Source: Beaufortia kweichowensis (Eukaryota > Chordata > Actinopteri > Cypriniformes > Gastromyzontidae). Taken from it: a stretch of DNA of 64,000 bases. A program made the position numbers and the translations under genes. Numbering within the stretch: position 1 is the first letter of the stretch; every line of letters begins with the position of its first letter. Positions 14,331-28,520 of the stretch are shown here, in pieces. A model generated the notes under the pieces. That model was given only the letters and a program-made list of their open reading frames with translations. It did no database searches and was not told the DNA's origin. The DNA lies in contig CM032802.1 in NCBI GenBank assembly GCA_019155185.1, positions 9,772,501 to 9,836,500 on the forward strand, read 5' to 3'.

Positions 14331-16796
14331 CCCGGAGCCCATGCTGTCATTTTGGCCAGAGCTCTGCTTAAGCCACGGGCACATCGGGCACTGGAGCGCC
14401 GCGTGGGTCAGGTTGTTGTTGTGTGACTGAGCTACGGGACCTTATTAGTGTCGGGCCAAGGGTGTGAGAGCTGTGCTAAGCCTTCAGCACGCGGTAAGCC
14501 CTCTATGTCAGGTCAAGGGTAGCATAAGCTAGGCCTACAAGCTAATTACCTGATGAGACATGGCTGAAACTACATTGTTCTCAAAATCACAACACAGCTA
14601 GGCAGAACGTCACACTACATGCTTTAGTAACAAAGATCTATCAGTAAAAGCATATTTCTGAGATCCGGATGTAACCGAATGAGGCAATAAAGGCATGCTA
14701 AGGCAAAGGGATATTAATCCGTAGACGCAGCAGACCGGCAGTATAGACATTAAACAAAATGTATTTTTAACAATGTCTTAAAAGCCCTATGACAAGTCCA
14801 ATATCTTTTATAGTGTCAGTTTTAACAATCTTCTTGTAATGGGTGTTCCAAATTCCCTCTCAGTCCATTAAGGAACAATATCAGCACAAAAGCAAGCAAA
14901 GTAATTTGCTATTAAATCGCCTCTTCACGATCATTGCCGAAATGCAGCCAGAGAAACGTCAGAAAGACAAACGACTGTGTGGAGAATTAACTGTGGGAGC
15001 TTATGAGTTGAATTTCTTTACATCCGTGTCGCAACTTTAATTCCTGACGCACTCAAACACGAGAAAAAAGGGAAAGAGGAGAAAAACAAGATGATGATGA
15101 CGGTGAGAAAGGAGGTGGAGAGAAAAAAAGAAATCAGGCACAGTGGTGAAGGCGAGTCTTAATGCGATTGGAGTTAAACCCCAGACACAGAGCTGCCTCC
15201 ATTAAAGCATGCCACTCGCCCCAGCAGCTCCTGATAAGACAGCTGAGGCAGGGATTTACGGCTTTAGCTTATCGTCATCTTCACACCAGCCTCGCACTGG
15301 GCGCAGGGACCACAGCGCCAAATCCTGCATGATTGGGAAGCAAATTAAAGTAAGCAGGCTCATGCGAGAGGAGGAGGTGCGACAGGAAAACAGGTGTGTA
15401 TGTGTGAGAGATGAGGAGGGCGGAGGCGGCAAGAGAGGAAGACACAGAACAAGCATGAACCCCGCATGTCACATCTTTTGTCTACCACCCTCCTTCGACA
15501 CCCTCACATTGCCTTTGACACATAACAGCGCATTTTGCTTTTGACAGAGCGGCGATGAGATTACCCCGAGAACGGCGGACTCCCGTTTTTGAAATAAAAT
15601 TGGTTTTATTCCTCCCAACATGTGTTCAGTGAGATTAAGCCGTAATCTTACAACGTTTAATAAGAGGCCTGTTTGTGGCCTGCTGGCTGACACAGAAAAG
15701 TGGAGCATGCCTGCTCTGCCTTTAATCCTGTTTATTGAATTATAAAGAACCTTAAAGGATGAAGAATATGACTCAAGGATTTAAATATTTCATGGTATTT
15801 CTAAGTCAAAGCACTGAGGAAAAAATGAAAAAGAGAGAAATGGCCAGTGACAGAGAACGTTCGCTACGAGCTTAGTTTTTAAAGCCGTGCCCTGATTCTA
15901 AATCAATCTCCGACAAGATGTATTAGCAACAAAGCTGAAGAAAACATATGGAATAATGTGGGTACGAGTGGGTTGCTGATCTACACATTGTGTTTTTGTT
16001 GTTTATCATTGGCATTCTGTTGATCTAAAACACCCTAACGCATATATTTACTCTCATAACTGGTGTTTTATGGTAAAGGACACCAACAGTGTGTTCATAC
16101 TAATACATCAAAAACGGCATATATGTGACATTATTACACACAATTAACATTATTACGTATTACACACATCTCGCTTTAGAAGGTTTTTGAAAAATCCTTG
16201 AAACATTAAAACCGAAAAGTCACGATTACTACCAAGAAATGACAAACGCTCCCCTTGTGCATTGATTCAAATTTAAACCAGCGTTCAGACAAATAAGAAC
16301 GTGTTTGGCAATCCCCGGCCACGATTTCACATCAAAATAAAGCCCTCACATGAACTACGCAGCGAGCTGCGGCTTTCAAGAGGTATTTGGAAGTTAAAGT
16401 CTCAGATCAGATTTAGACAGATTAGAATTAGGGGCTGGAAGTCTGGGCGGGATGGATATGCGGATTTACTGTGTTCCACGAGACGGTCCTGTCAGCGATA
16501 AGTTATACTGAGCCAGCGGGTAAGAGGATTGCCCAAACTAATCCGAATCAAAAGACATACCATGTGAATTACATTCTGAAACAGGTTCTCTTACACAGAT
16601 TAAGAAGTCCGAATGTAAATCCTCTCATACTCTACTTGGCGCTGCAGAAGATGTGCCTGAAAGCTCAAACACAAACATCTGCTTTCTAAATAGCGGCGGG
16701 TGAAAAAAATAAGTGAAAAGGGCCGACTGCAGTGAATGTTTGTTATGTATGTATGAAAAATTTAAAGAGGCTGTCTAATTATCCTGTTTAAAGCAC

Positions 16797-16828
<32 letters not shown>

Positions 16829-19390
16829 ACGTGATGGGGTGCAGAAAAAACACACAAGGTGGGAACTGACACACACCGAGTCTCCGCCTGGGCACCCCCT
16901 CCAACTAAGCTTTAGTTCAATGAAGCATTTATTTCTTTTCCTGTTTGACAAGGGTGTTTCTATCAAGGCATCTGGCAGTAAGTGCTGTAGTACAAGGCCT
17001 TCTGTTCAGACGTCAAAGAGAGTTACACTTCACTGTATCGAGGGAACAAAAAATAGCCTGCCTTTTTCTTCCCTGCCTCTCTGTTTTCCTTTTTTTCCAG
17101 ATGCACTGAATAAACAGGGCTGTATCCCTGGCCCAGAAATGCTTCAAAGACTGCAAAGTCTGTTGGGAAATGCTTCAGAAATGTAGAGCAGTGTTGACTG
17201 CTTAGCTTTGCATTTCAACAAAGCTCCCAGTTCTGAGCCCTTTGCAGATCTCTCGTCGAACATACAGGCCTATGTAACCAGTGTTGTAAGAGGATGAGCC
17301 TCCTGCTCACTTACACACATACACATATACAGAAACAAGATATTAATGTATGCCTTCTTATGTATAGATTTCTCATGTATATATATTTTTCTTGCGCTTT
17401 ACAACTTCACAGATTTATGTGTTCAGGTGTGCACTTGTAAATCAATCAAAATGTGTCATGCCTCTATACACCTACATGTCTGACTGCAACATTTTTGTAG
17501 GCAAAAAGGTTTTTTTGGGTTCTTTTGGACACTAAACAGAGACTATTACTCTATTAGAGCATAGATTACAGCTTAAGTAAGGAATTTTGGTCATATGGTC
17601 AAGATGATGCCTGCCACTGGTACCACATGAAAATTTACCATAACGTTGATGTTCTTTTACGACACTTTACAACCCTGGGGAACTCACAAAATAATTAAAA
17701 AAAAATTACAGACTGAACATACTGCAAGTAACTTTAGATAACAGCATCTACTATTTACTATAAACTACAACTGAAGTTGTATGTGACCAATCTGGATATT
17801 TTCGAAGCAAGAGTAAAGTGTTACTTCGCATGCATTTATAACAGTCTACACACACTGTTGCACATTACAAGCGAAGGTTCAGACACTAAACCCATAAACA
17901 CAAAACAAATGCAAATCATGGGATCAAAAAGATACACCAGAGCCACATGAAAGCAAATAAATGCATGGCAGGAGACAGATGCAATATCTCCAGCTATAAG
18001 CTCAACAAACATACATATGATTACCATTCCTATTCTCAGGCCTGATAAACAGCATTCATAGGCAGAAACCCTTCAATCAGACGCTCTTTGGAAGAGCGAT
18101 TGTAAACAACTATTTCTTCATAGTCTGTCACGTATGGAAACCTTCTGAAACGTCACGGTACCTCACACGCTGCTCTCCCTCCCAGCGTGATCGTCTCTTC
18201 CTGTCTGAACGCTCAGCAGATTCTGGCAGCCTCCCAAGTGGAAGTCTGAGATGTTAATGTGTTTCCCCCACAAGGTATTCTGTAAGTACAAACGGGTGTT
18301 TTAAGAGGGAAAAGCAAGCCTGCGGCCACCCTGCGGCTCGGAGGGAAAATCTAAAGGCGCGTTTAACATGATCAGGAAATGCTGCACATGGTTTAATAGC
18401 AGACAGGCTGCATGAAAGCAGGTGCTATTAGAGGCGCTTGTCAATGAATGGATAACTGGATTAGCTGTTTATCATTATTTTGCATGCACTTGTTTATGTA
18501 TGAACATGATAAAAATTAACAGTTTCTTTAAATACATACATTAAAGTCAACGTGAATTGCAGTTTACAGCATTATTATAGTTCTGTATCGTGACATAATT
18601 TTGAGTGAAACAAGATAATGATGAAAATAAAGGGCGGAAGAGTGGTTTTTATCCATCTGAAACTGATTTAACCATCTACAGCAAATAGCTCTTTGGCTAC
18701 TGAATAACATTATCCAATAAACTGCATGGCCTGTCATGGATGTCAAAAACATTTCATGCACTTACAAATTATTTGCAGTGAGAACATGCATTAAATAAAC
18801 AGGGCCAATTTTGATTGACATACTTAAAAAACCTAGTAATTATATATATACTTAAAATGCAAACAAACCAGAGAAGACCTGCAGCATGTGCCGTTGTGTC
18901 CATAATCCTTAGGTGCTCATTAACAGTGAGCCCAGATTGGAGGAATCCCAGATTAGCACAGCCTGGGTTACTGATACACACTATTGAATAACATCCTATA
19001 GAGCCTGTAGCTTTAATGCCAGCATGACCTCACACAGAGCCAACTGATGTGTGTGCAAACACTGACACTCTGTATAACATTATCAGTCACCACAGGCTCA
19101 TCCAGAAATACAGCAGAACCTCCATTACTTCCAAAACGCTCCTATAAATACAGGACAACACAACAGAACAATTTTTAGGTAATTCAATGGTCCATGAATA
19201 CTGGGGTTTTTCTACGTATTTTATAAACAATAACTAATTTTCTTTATTTTTGAGTTTCAGTATAGCTTTAGTTTATAATGTAGTACTATAATACTTTACA
19301 TTATCAAAATCTGCACCATTAACCAGATCCAGCACTAATTAAAACTATAAAAACTAAACAGAATTACATATGGAGACCTACTTCGTAGCT
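14331..19390. other. Non-coding downstream DNA
   Basis: Complex, repeat-poor sequence to about 16.8 kb (with TAATTA-type cores and polypurine tracts near 15.06-15.14 kb), then more AT-rich DNA. Short open frames have no family resemblance. Confidence 0.55.
16810..16828. repeat. (CA)n microsatellite
   Basis: About 9 CA units directly after a short CT run. Confidence 0.95.
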
Positions 19391-19685
19391 TTAACCTGTT
19401 AACTGTCACCACAGGTTATTTTACTATTCACTTTAATATTAAAGTTGAACTTATCAAATCATTACAAACTATATATTGATGGAAAGGTCTAAAACTCAAG
19501 AATAAATATTTGACCAATTTTAAAACAATAAACAAACAAAAAATTTAAAAGCTAATGTAACAGATATTTATACAAATACCTAAAATTGAAAAAAAAAAAT
19601 TTTTTTAAATTGTAATATCTAAAATTAAAAAAAACCTGTAGTTCAATATGTAGCTCAATATGTTCAGTGACAGTTATCATGTTAA
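19391..19685 (-). mobile_element. TTAA-flanked MITE-like element, copy C
   Basis: Inverted relative to copies A and B. Starts TTAA-CCTGTTAACTGTCACC and ends CAGTGACAGTTATCATG-TTAA, so TTAA lies at both ends. The reverse complement aligns by eye along most of copy A, for example ATCAATATATAGTTTG against ATCAATATATAATTTG. Confidence 0.65.
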
Positions 19686-20279
19686 AACTAATTAACAAGA
19701 ATAAAAAAATTGGTTAATATTAAAACTTGACTGATCAAACCAGATTATGTCAGCGTATGTCAGACTGCTCTAACGCCCTCTTGTAAAGAAACGACTTGTA
19801 AAGAAATCGACAGGACGAAATAGAGAACATTAGAGAGAGAGTCAGAGTCAAAAGCCATCTAGCAGCCATGCGCTCGTCGTCAGCAGGGCTATGGAGCATG
19901 CAGAATGGGCTCCTCATGCAGTATAACGGCTCATAGAGCTGAAAATGGGGTTTCCGCTCCATTCAGTCCCAGGGCCAGATTCCAAGCTGCTCCGCAGTGA
20001 TGGAACTGAAGCCATTAGCAATCGATTAGAGAAGCAGCAGGCAGGCAGCGGCATCCTGGGAAATTTGGGCGTGTCTGCGAGAGCGAAGCGTTGGGAGGAT
20101 GGAACTGAAGTTAAAGTCTTTATGTAAAAATAATGTAGAGCTTTTTAACCCAAAACTGAAATCCCTGTGGAGCAGATGAGGAGACTGAATTAGCTGTCTG
20201 GGAAAAGGAACAAGATTTCAAACAACAAACGAGTGCATAAATTAAAGTTTCTAAGAAGTTTGGCTAGATTTTACTTATT

Positions 20280-20545
20280 TTAACCTGTTAACTGTCACCA
20301 TTCCACAGATGGAAGACTTAAATTATTTTACTATTTACTTTCATATTTTATAGTTTTATTATTACTTGATTTTCATGTTTCATATTCATATTTTTTATTA
20401 TTGAATTGTAATCCAACCATGACAAACTATGTATTAATGGAAGGTATAAGACTTTAGAATAAATATTTGACTAACAATAAACTATACAAAATGTTAAGGT
20501 AAAATAATATGACAACAATATTTTAAAAAAACTACAAATCTGAAC
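20280..20545 (-). mobile_element. TTAA-flanked MITE-like element, copy D (one end lost)
   Basis: Starts TTAA-CCTGTTAACTGTCACC and continues like copy C (AATAAATATTTGACTAA), but no matching second end is found; the right edge is approximate. It lies about 600 bp from copy C in the same orientation. Confidence 0.5.
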
Positions 20546-21757
20546 AAAAACCAAAACATACAAACCTAGATTAAGTCTTTGAGCAGCTCGTCTTGGCTTG
20601 CCTGTATGAAACATCTATATGCTCAACATAATCTTAAGGCCCCATGAGTTTTAAATCTTAGACTGGCCCTCTGTGAACTGAATGCTAAATAACCTTTGAC
20701 CTTTCAGAAACTGATTTAGAATTCAAATCAAGTGACGTTCTGTCAATTCATCAAACCCACCAGCAAGATAGAAAGGTTATGAAATAATAGAAAGGTTATG
20801 AAATGGAAAAAAGTCATTTTTCATGTGTATGTCCATATTATAATAAAAACAAACCAATGTCCTACATCTCCATTTATGTAGTTACACCAAGTCAATGAAA
20901 TACATTATTTAGAGCACCCTAGCATTAATGCTCCAGCATGGCAGCAGGTAGTAGTACAGTCAGCCCCCACCGGCTGGTGTTGATCTTTATCTGTGCAGGC
21001 CTCATAACTGACATTTTCAATTACACTGCAAACAACTAATCGATATTCATGGATTTCCAGGTCAGCGCAGAGGCAAACAGAGTGGCTGGACGTGCATGAG
21101 GGAGAATTGGGAGGGTGATGTAGAGAAATAGGGCAGGCATGTCAAGGTCGGGATTCTGTTAATGAGGGACTGCCGTCTGCATAATTGAATGGGCCGCACG
21201 GTATCGACTGCTCAAGCAGAAGCGTTTAAAGCGGTCCGGGGCGATCGTTAAGGAAAATCCTCCTAGCACTTTATGTTCCGTGGCAGTAATTTATGCACGG
21301 GCATCCGGGCGGGCGCCCCATGGTTCACAGCACTGAATGCAAACTGCAATGAGTGGATTACCCTTTCCGAACGGCAGCCATGCGTGGCAGGCATTTCTAC
21401 AATTGAGGCGGCTGTTCTCTCGAAGCCGTGCTCATTTATGCGTGCCATTTAAAAACACAGTCACACGCATTCACATTCTCCGCATGATTTAAAGTAGCCA
21501 CGTGATAAACACACACGCAGAACAGAGGAGGGTGGGACAGAGGGACATTTTGAATATGTATTGTGTGTATCCGTCAGCAAATAATATTCCTTGGGGGGAA
21601 GTTACCTCCCGGTTGACCCTAGCTGTAATAAAGTGACAGTTGGGAATTATGCAAAAGACACTTTGATGAGTGCGTTACAGGTGCAGACAGAAAGCAAGCA
21701 GTGGGGCGGGGTCTGCACATAACACTGGGTGGGAAATAGGTCTCATGATGATAACAG

Positions 21758-21996
21758 TGGCCCTGACTGTGAAAGTCATTTTTGGTGATTTACTGTTTTC
21801 TACATAAAATCATCCTAAATAATGTTAAAAACATTCTGTGAAAATATAACCTTAATTTCTTTAATAATGACTGAGGAAGATTATGTCATTATGTATTTAA
21901 ATCATATTGAAATTAATAGGTGAAATCTAAATTTTGATGCTCATCATTTCAGAATTACATTTTTAGATTTTAGCCTGGTTTTCACAGACAGGGTCA
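21758..21996. mobile_element. Short inverted-repeat DNA transposon (MITE)
   Basis: Left end TGGCCCTGACTGTGAAA and right end, reverse-complemented, TGACCCTGTCTGTGAAAA form inverted repeats about 240 bp apart around AT-rich non-coding sequence. The end resembles a common fish repeat remembered from zebrafish. No clear target duplication is seen. Confidence 0.55.
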
Positions 21997-23459
21997 CATA
22001 TGTATTGTATGTATATTCATATATTCACATATATAGACCTACACTAGCAATCCATTTAATTAACTAACAAGCCACATACAACCATACAACCACAAAAGAC
22101 ATTAACTGGAACATAAATATATCGCCCATGAGCTGTTGTTTTAACAAATAATGTGACATAACTAAAAATTAAATCATTTAACATTTAGAAAACAACCAGA
22201 AACACAATGCAATTGTAAATCCCTAAATAAGTTGTACAACTCAACCACCTAAAAATATCTGATACTTTATTAGGTAATTTTTCCTAACAAGATAAATTAG
22301 GCACTAAGAAGCTATCAGTTTGCACTTGATTAATATCTACTACTCGACCGACCAAAAAAAGCATCAGATGTTGTATTTTGGGCTAATCCTTGTTAGGTTA
22401 TTGACAAATCCCTGCTTTAACAAGCAAAGGATTTACCTAGTTTTATTATTAGATCTAGCATCTCCCAGACTGCACTCTGACCGACGGTGAGAAAGACAAC
22501 ATCATGTGATACACTGAACTTCCCCTTGACTGATCTCCCTCTTAACAGCCACCCCTACAGGGCATAAGGGGTTTTTGGACGGGGGGTGGACCCACTAATC
22601 CTACTATGTAATTACTGCTCCCCACTGAGGCTCAACCAATTCTCTGAGAATCAGATTAGATGACCTAAATCGTTCTCGTTCCTCCTTACCTCATCAAACA
22701 TTTCCTTATCTAACAGAGGAAGAGCTAAACATCTCACAGCACCCCCGGCACAGGCTGTTTATTTATCATCACTCCCCTGTGATCCACAAACAAGCTGGCA
22801 GGGAAGAGGAGAGGCATGCTGGGAGAAGGGTTTTAGGGACGAAGGGTTGTGCTGCATGGGAAGCACCCGCCTCAATATCACGTGGCAAAACAGCCGCTTG
22901 TGTTACTTAATCTGTAGTATAATACTTCATGTGGCTGATTGGTAATATGTTAATTAAACATTAACATCTCAAAATTATGCTGTCTAAGCTTTGCAAAGTA
23001 GTCACAAAGCCCATGGAGGCGGTTAGGAAATAGAGCTGGAGACAGGGCACAGTAAAGAGGGTGAACAAATGAGGTCTGTGATCCTAAACCCCCTCCCTCT
23101 CTCTCCCCATCCCCAATCAGCCTGAACCGGGGCTCTCAGCCCGACAGCCAAGCCTTTGTTGCAGTCTGAATGGAGGTTAAATATCCCTTGAAATCAGAGC
23201 TCTTTGGCTTTCTGGATGCATAGTCAGAGTCCCTGAACCTTTCACATGCAAATGCGAGTGCTTTTTATTTCCTTTGTAGCTCTAGTTGGGCAGTGGTGTC
23301 ATGCTGAAGGGCGATGAATAAAGCTGGTGAATTTGAGGCTTTTCTCTGCTTATTTTTGGCCCCCGCTCCCCCTGCTCTCTCTTTATCATCATCTCTTGCA
23401 GCCGGGCCACAGCCCTCTCCTCTCCTGCAGGGGTTTAAATAAGCACAGATGGTCTCTTC

Positions 23460-24420
23460 TGACCTGCTATTCATCATTGTGTCAAAAGCTCTGTTAGAGT
23501 AATGCTCGCCTCGACAACGGTCCTGAAGGATTTTGTTTGTTTCCATTGATGAGCCCTGTTAATTTCAAAGCCGTCTCATTAGGGCTTAAACCACCAATTA
23601 ATTTCTTTTGTTCTTGACAAATGGCTAATTCTAAACATGAACCAAAGCGACACAAAAAAGGCTGCTCAGAGCCAGACAACACTGCTGCTGCTCGCAATGA
23701 GGCGTGAAGCAGGTAGAGATGGAGGGGGGGCAATCAAAAAACGTAAGAGCAGAGAGGAGGAACGAAGGGGAAAAAATAGAGAGACATAAAGGGACAGGGA
23801 AATGTGCAAGGAGAAAAATCACACCCAAAAGCCTGTTAATTCGCAGACACCCCCAATGCCAGGCAGGGATGGCAACTCATTAGCTGCTTTCACATTTTTT
23901 CTCAGGCAGAGGATCAAGTGGCCCGCTGGGGAAAAGGTTGCAATCACCTGTTGGTGGCGGCGGCTAAGTCTTCAGCTTCTACAGTGATAATGAATATTTA
24001 CAAAAAAAAAAGGAAAGGGAATGAAAGACAAAATCAAAGGACAAATGGGAATACAGGAAGGGGGAAAAAATGAAGCAAAGCCATTTTTTCAAGTGAAGTG
24101 TGCTCACAAAAAAGGAAAAGGAAAAAAACATTTTGTGCCTCCACTCCATTATGGCAGTGCAAGCTGTCATTACAGCCGGGATTGTATGGGTGCCTCATAA
24201 TATCCAGAGATTGGTAGTTTGTTAGACAGGACTATACAATTTGCTGCAGCCTTGAAGGATCCTTGAGCCTCTCTTGACGACTTACCGCAGGGAATTGTCG
24301 AAGCGTTGGCTTTTGTCTGCTGGAGACACAGGGGCAATTATCCAGCCTCCTGTAACGTTTCCCCGGCTTTAATCTCCCGACTGAGAGCAGAAAAGCAGAA
24401 TGTCTAAGGTTTCAGAGTGC
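23460..24420. promoter_or_regulatory. Candidate conserved regulatory block, 23.5-24.4 kb
   Basis: Non-repetitive sequence with AATTAATTTC, GGCTAATTCTAAAC, GTTTGTTTCC and GATGAGCCCTG-like stretches, and polypurine runs near 24.0-24.1 kb. No supported ORF. The enhancer reading rests on composition only. Confidence 0.25.
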
Positions 24421-26565
24421 CTCTGGGTTCTATTAGCGCACAAGCACGTTTTTTCCTACCTCTCCCTTTCTTTTTTTATGCCTTTTTGTTCAGGGGGAGG
24501 CGAGTGAAGAGAAGGCCAGAGTCTGACAGACAGCCTTCCCTTGGGCTTCGAGAAGAAAACATGATTATGTCATAATATATTTTCGAAAAGAGATCCATTT
24601 AAAAGATTGCTCCTCTGCCTTTTCAATCTAGCGTGGCTCTGCTTTTGTCTGGTTCAGCAGGAGAGGCAGGGGATGACAGATACGCCAATGAATCAGACAG
24701 GGCACCTGGAGAGGTTTTACCACAGCCACAAATACATCACTGCGGCACTAGATGCATTTTCCACACAGCATTAACTCCAGTGCCATGGAGGTCAGTTAAA
24801 GTGACCCTAAAATAGTCCTACATAAGTCCTGGGGGAAATCAAAAGGGGGAAAGTGGTTAGAAACGTTCACTTGCGACAAATGATTTATTTTAGCTAAATA
24901 AGCACCATACCAATTGAAATAACACTCTATTGGCACAGAAAGCTATACGTTTTTATTCCCATTCATCTCAATAGCAGGATCTCGGCCGGCACAGGACCTG
25001 TATCGGAGAAAGACGCATTGTGTAGTAACAAGTCCCACCAGCAGATGCAAACAAGGTCACGCTAGCCAGCCAAACCTTGACCTCTCTGGTTTCAATAACT
25101 TAGTATTGTCCTGTTAAACAATGTGTCAAAGAGCTACTAGTGTAACAGGCACTTGGCCTTGACAGATTTTCATAACAAACAAACAGTGAAAGATCCGCTT
25201 AAGAAAAGTATTATTGCAATTACAAATGCTCTTTTGATAAATAAATATTGATTTATTTTCAAATAGGCCATCTTAAAAACCCACTTAAGTTTCTCACTAA
25301 AGGATCATACAGCAGCACTACTGTATTAGATTTAACTATATTTCATTTTTTCTCACAGCGACTATAAAATATCAATATCTGTTGGCCTTGCCAGCTAAAT
25401 GGACCTGTGATATCAGCACTTAGCTCATTTAAGAACAAGAATATTTGTCTCTATAAAATAAATGTCCTTTTTGTTAATACACAGAGCAAATGGAGAGGAC
25501 ATAATGACACATTCAAGATGTCTGTTCTATGCTGTAGTGAACTGTAGTACATTCTCTGAAATATAACAGCATGTCAATTCCACTCAATGCCCTCATTGTT
25601 TTAATAGTATTAGTGAGCTTGGACAAGACAAAGTATTAAAGCATGTACTAGTACTAACCCTCAAATCTGTGTCTAAGCCAATTAGAAGTTTCATCACGCT
25701 TGATGGGGATGAGCCAAAATTAGAAGAATGCCCAGCCTATAAATAAAATTGTCTGTACAGAGTAATCTAGGCATCTGATCATCCATTAAACCACAAAACA
25801 TGAAAATGGGCCAAAGGCGAGGGACATAGTCATTAATCACAAACACCAATTTTCATTTGAGCATGTTGAGTTTTATCAGTCATTTTACTGACCCGTAAGC
25901 AAGAGTGCACATCCATTACTTAAGGCTGTAATTGTATTTCTGGCTGGAGGACACAGAGCAACAAGCAGTTGTGTTAAGGTGTTGACACTGCAGTTTAATT
26001 ACGAGGGAATACCTGATTGTACTAAGGCTCAATTAGAAGAAAAATGGATTAGTTACTAGGAAACCTCCAGGAAGCTTTAGGACACACCATTAGAAAAGAA
26101 ATGCTGCTATTAAAAGAATCACAGCACACAAAACACAATTTCCAGTGTATTCTTACACAGTAAATAGTAAAATACTTAACAATTTATACTTACAGCCTTA
26201 ATGCAAAGTTCAGATAAGGAGAACAAGACTTATTTATAAAATAAGATATCTTATAAACACACTACCAGGGCCACCAACTCATTTATTCACATTTATTCCT
26301 TTGATGCGCCATATCCAAAGCAAAGACTTCTTAGTACTATATCAAACATTTTTTGAGGTATTACCCTGTGATGCTTTTAAACAATTTAAAAGCAGTTCCA
26401 ATGTATTCTAGACTTTTAATGGCAGATTTGTTTTTATTCTGTTAGTCATCCATTTTAAAAATATTATCAATAAATAAGTTAATAAATAAAAAAAATAAAA
26501 AAATTAGTTTTGTAATTTAATCAAACATTTGCACAATTGTATCTTAGTCTTTAAACTAACTTTAG

Positions 26566-26753
26566 TCGGAGCCTGTGGCTGAGTGGACAGCGCTCCAGAC
26601 ATATATACAGTGCAACTGCGCTTAGGCGACGCGAGTTCGAATCCCGGCTCTGGCGTTCTTTCCGAGCCCGCTACCCTCTCTCTCATCCCAATCACTTCCT
26701 GTCTCACTACACTTTCCTATCCAAACAAATATAAAAAGGCGAAAAAAAACCCC
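26566..26753 (+). mobile_element. tRNA-derived SINE with 10-bp target duplication
   Basis: The head folds as a class II tRNA-like unit: A box TGGCTGAGTGG at 26576-26586, B box GTTCGAATCC at 26635-26644, and a GGAGCC/GGCTC acceptor-like pair. A tRNA-unrelated part (CACTTCCTGTCTCAC) and a tail ending AAAAAGGCGAAAAAAAA follow. CTAACTTTAG occurs at 26556-26565 and again at 26754-26763, a perfect 10-bp target duplication, so the copy is complete and fairly recent. The long variable arm suggests a Leu or Ser tRNA origin. Confidence 0.85.
26576..26644 (+). promoter_or_regulatory. Internal RNA polymerase III promoter of the SINE
   Basis: A box TGGCTGAGTGG and B box GTTCGAATCC, with starts 59 bp apart, a normal range for tRNA-derived units with a long variable arm. 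Confidence 0.6.
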
Positions 26754-28520
26754 CTAACTTTAGACATAAATAATTTTCTAAAATTTAAAAAAAAATACAA
26801 CGTTTTGTAAGGTCAAGAGAAAGATGTAACTTAAGTGATCCATTTAAACAGTAGTGTATATCTTTTTTAAATACTGTAAATAAATCTCTGAACTTGGCAT
26901 TAGAGCTACAGGTTAGGGCTTTAAAAAATGTATAAAACTATAATGTAAACACTTATATCCCAGTGCAGCCACAGTCTCTCAAAAACTGACATTTTTAAGC
27001 ATATAATAAACTTAATTTACCTTTTTGTTTAATCACTGCTTTCTACTGCCCATGGATGAGTAGCAAAAAATGTTGTCTTAGATTTACACAAACAAAAGAG
27101 TTAGCGCTTGTTTGTCTACAATACATTGTTATAAAAACCTTTGTGTCTTTTATGCTTGCAACTAAACATGTGACACATGCATATGGCCTTCAATGTACGT
27201 TTCGTTTGTCTGGATGGTCCATCGACTACGGCAACCCTGAGAGAGGCAAATCAGGCTGTTTTGCAACTGGATATTTGCAACTCTACATGTTAACCTCATA
27301 ATTCATAGATTTCCATGACAAGTAAAATCGGACCTTTCCATGTAACAAATGTTTAGAGGAAGACAGAAAACACACTCCATTTCTGATAATAAACTAGAGA
27401 ATATTTGCCTGCATGTAAACGATCTTCAGAGAATGGTTGCCAGAATTTGCCTGTTAAATCAGAATGGTTAGTATACTGCCACCCTGATGTTTCAGACTTC
27501 ATTTTGCAATAACAACATGGTCTGACGTTAAACCAAAAACTTTAAATGGAGAAAAAAACCACCCATTATTATTTGAAATTAGCCAGTGTTCGACTCCTCT
27601 TAGAATCCCATTAGGGATAATTGTAACCTGAACTGAAAGCATTCTGTGAACTACCCCATTCACCTTGTTTAGCATTTCCATATTGTTGGTAGTTCAGAGT
27701 TCCATGAACTCAATGTTATATAAACAAACAACCTCGAAAAAATCTGTTTTACAAATTTTCGAGTGATGCTAGGTTTAAGCTACTCTTATATTTTACAATA
27801 TTAAACACCTGAAATACAGTACAAAAAGCCAGAAACATTATAAACATTAACTAAAAACATAAAAGTACAGTCATAATGATTGAAGCAAGAGCAAAGACCG
27901 ACAACTAAACACTTTTTGTAAATTCTCTTTTGAATAAAGTTGAGCAATTATTTCACAAATCAAATCAGTTTTCATGTACACTAGGCAGTCGAGGCGTTAA
28001 AATAAAAACAGCATTTGTTTCACAAAGTAATCAGTTTCTTGCTTCAATAATTAAGCAGGTTCTTTATTTTAACCCCCAGCTGGGCCTAAAACCTCAACAT
28101 TTATGTGAGAATGTAATTAACGTGTAGGCTTAATATGCGGCATAAAAGCACTCTTGTGCGCGTCTTAATCTCAACATCAAAGTGTGTGAGTGCCGGTACC
28201 TTCTCAGAAAAAACGTATCACACAAATCTCATTACAGAAACATCTAATTACTGCCTGGAATTCAATGCCTGGAAAGAATACAAAGCCTGAGTCTGACATC
28301 TCAGCCCAAAAATACCACATCTTACACGACCACACTGTGTGACTCTGATCAAGGCATATTAGCCTGATTGTCAATAAGACTTTTAGGGTCGTCATATGAC
28401 TGCGGACACAGGCCAGCAGTTTTAGAGACAAACACGCAGGAATGTCAGCTATTCACAAGAACATCAAGGTACCTATGGAATGTGGCCTAAGAATAAGACC
28501 ACAGATCCAGGTCAGTAAGA

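Larger units (their letters stand above)
20546..26565. other. Non-coding downstream DNA
   Basis: Contains the MITE at 21.76-22.0 kb and the regulatory candidate at 23.5-24.4 kb. 22.0-22.4 and 25.1-26.5 kb are AT-rich with nothing recognised. Confidence 0.55.
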
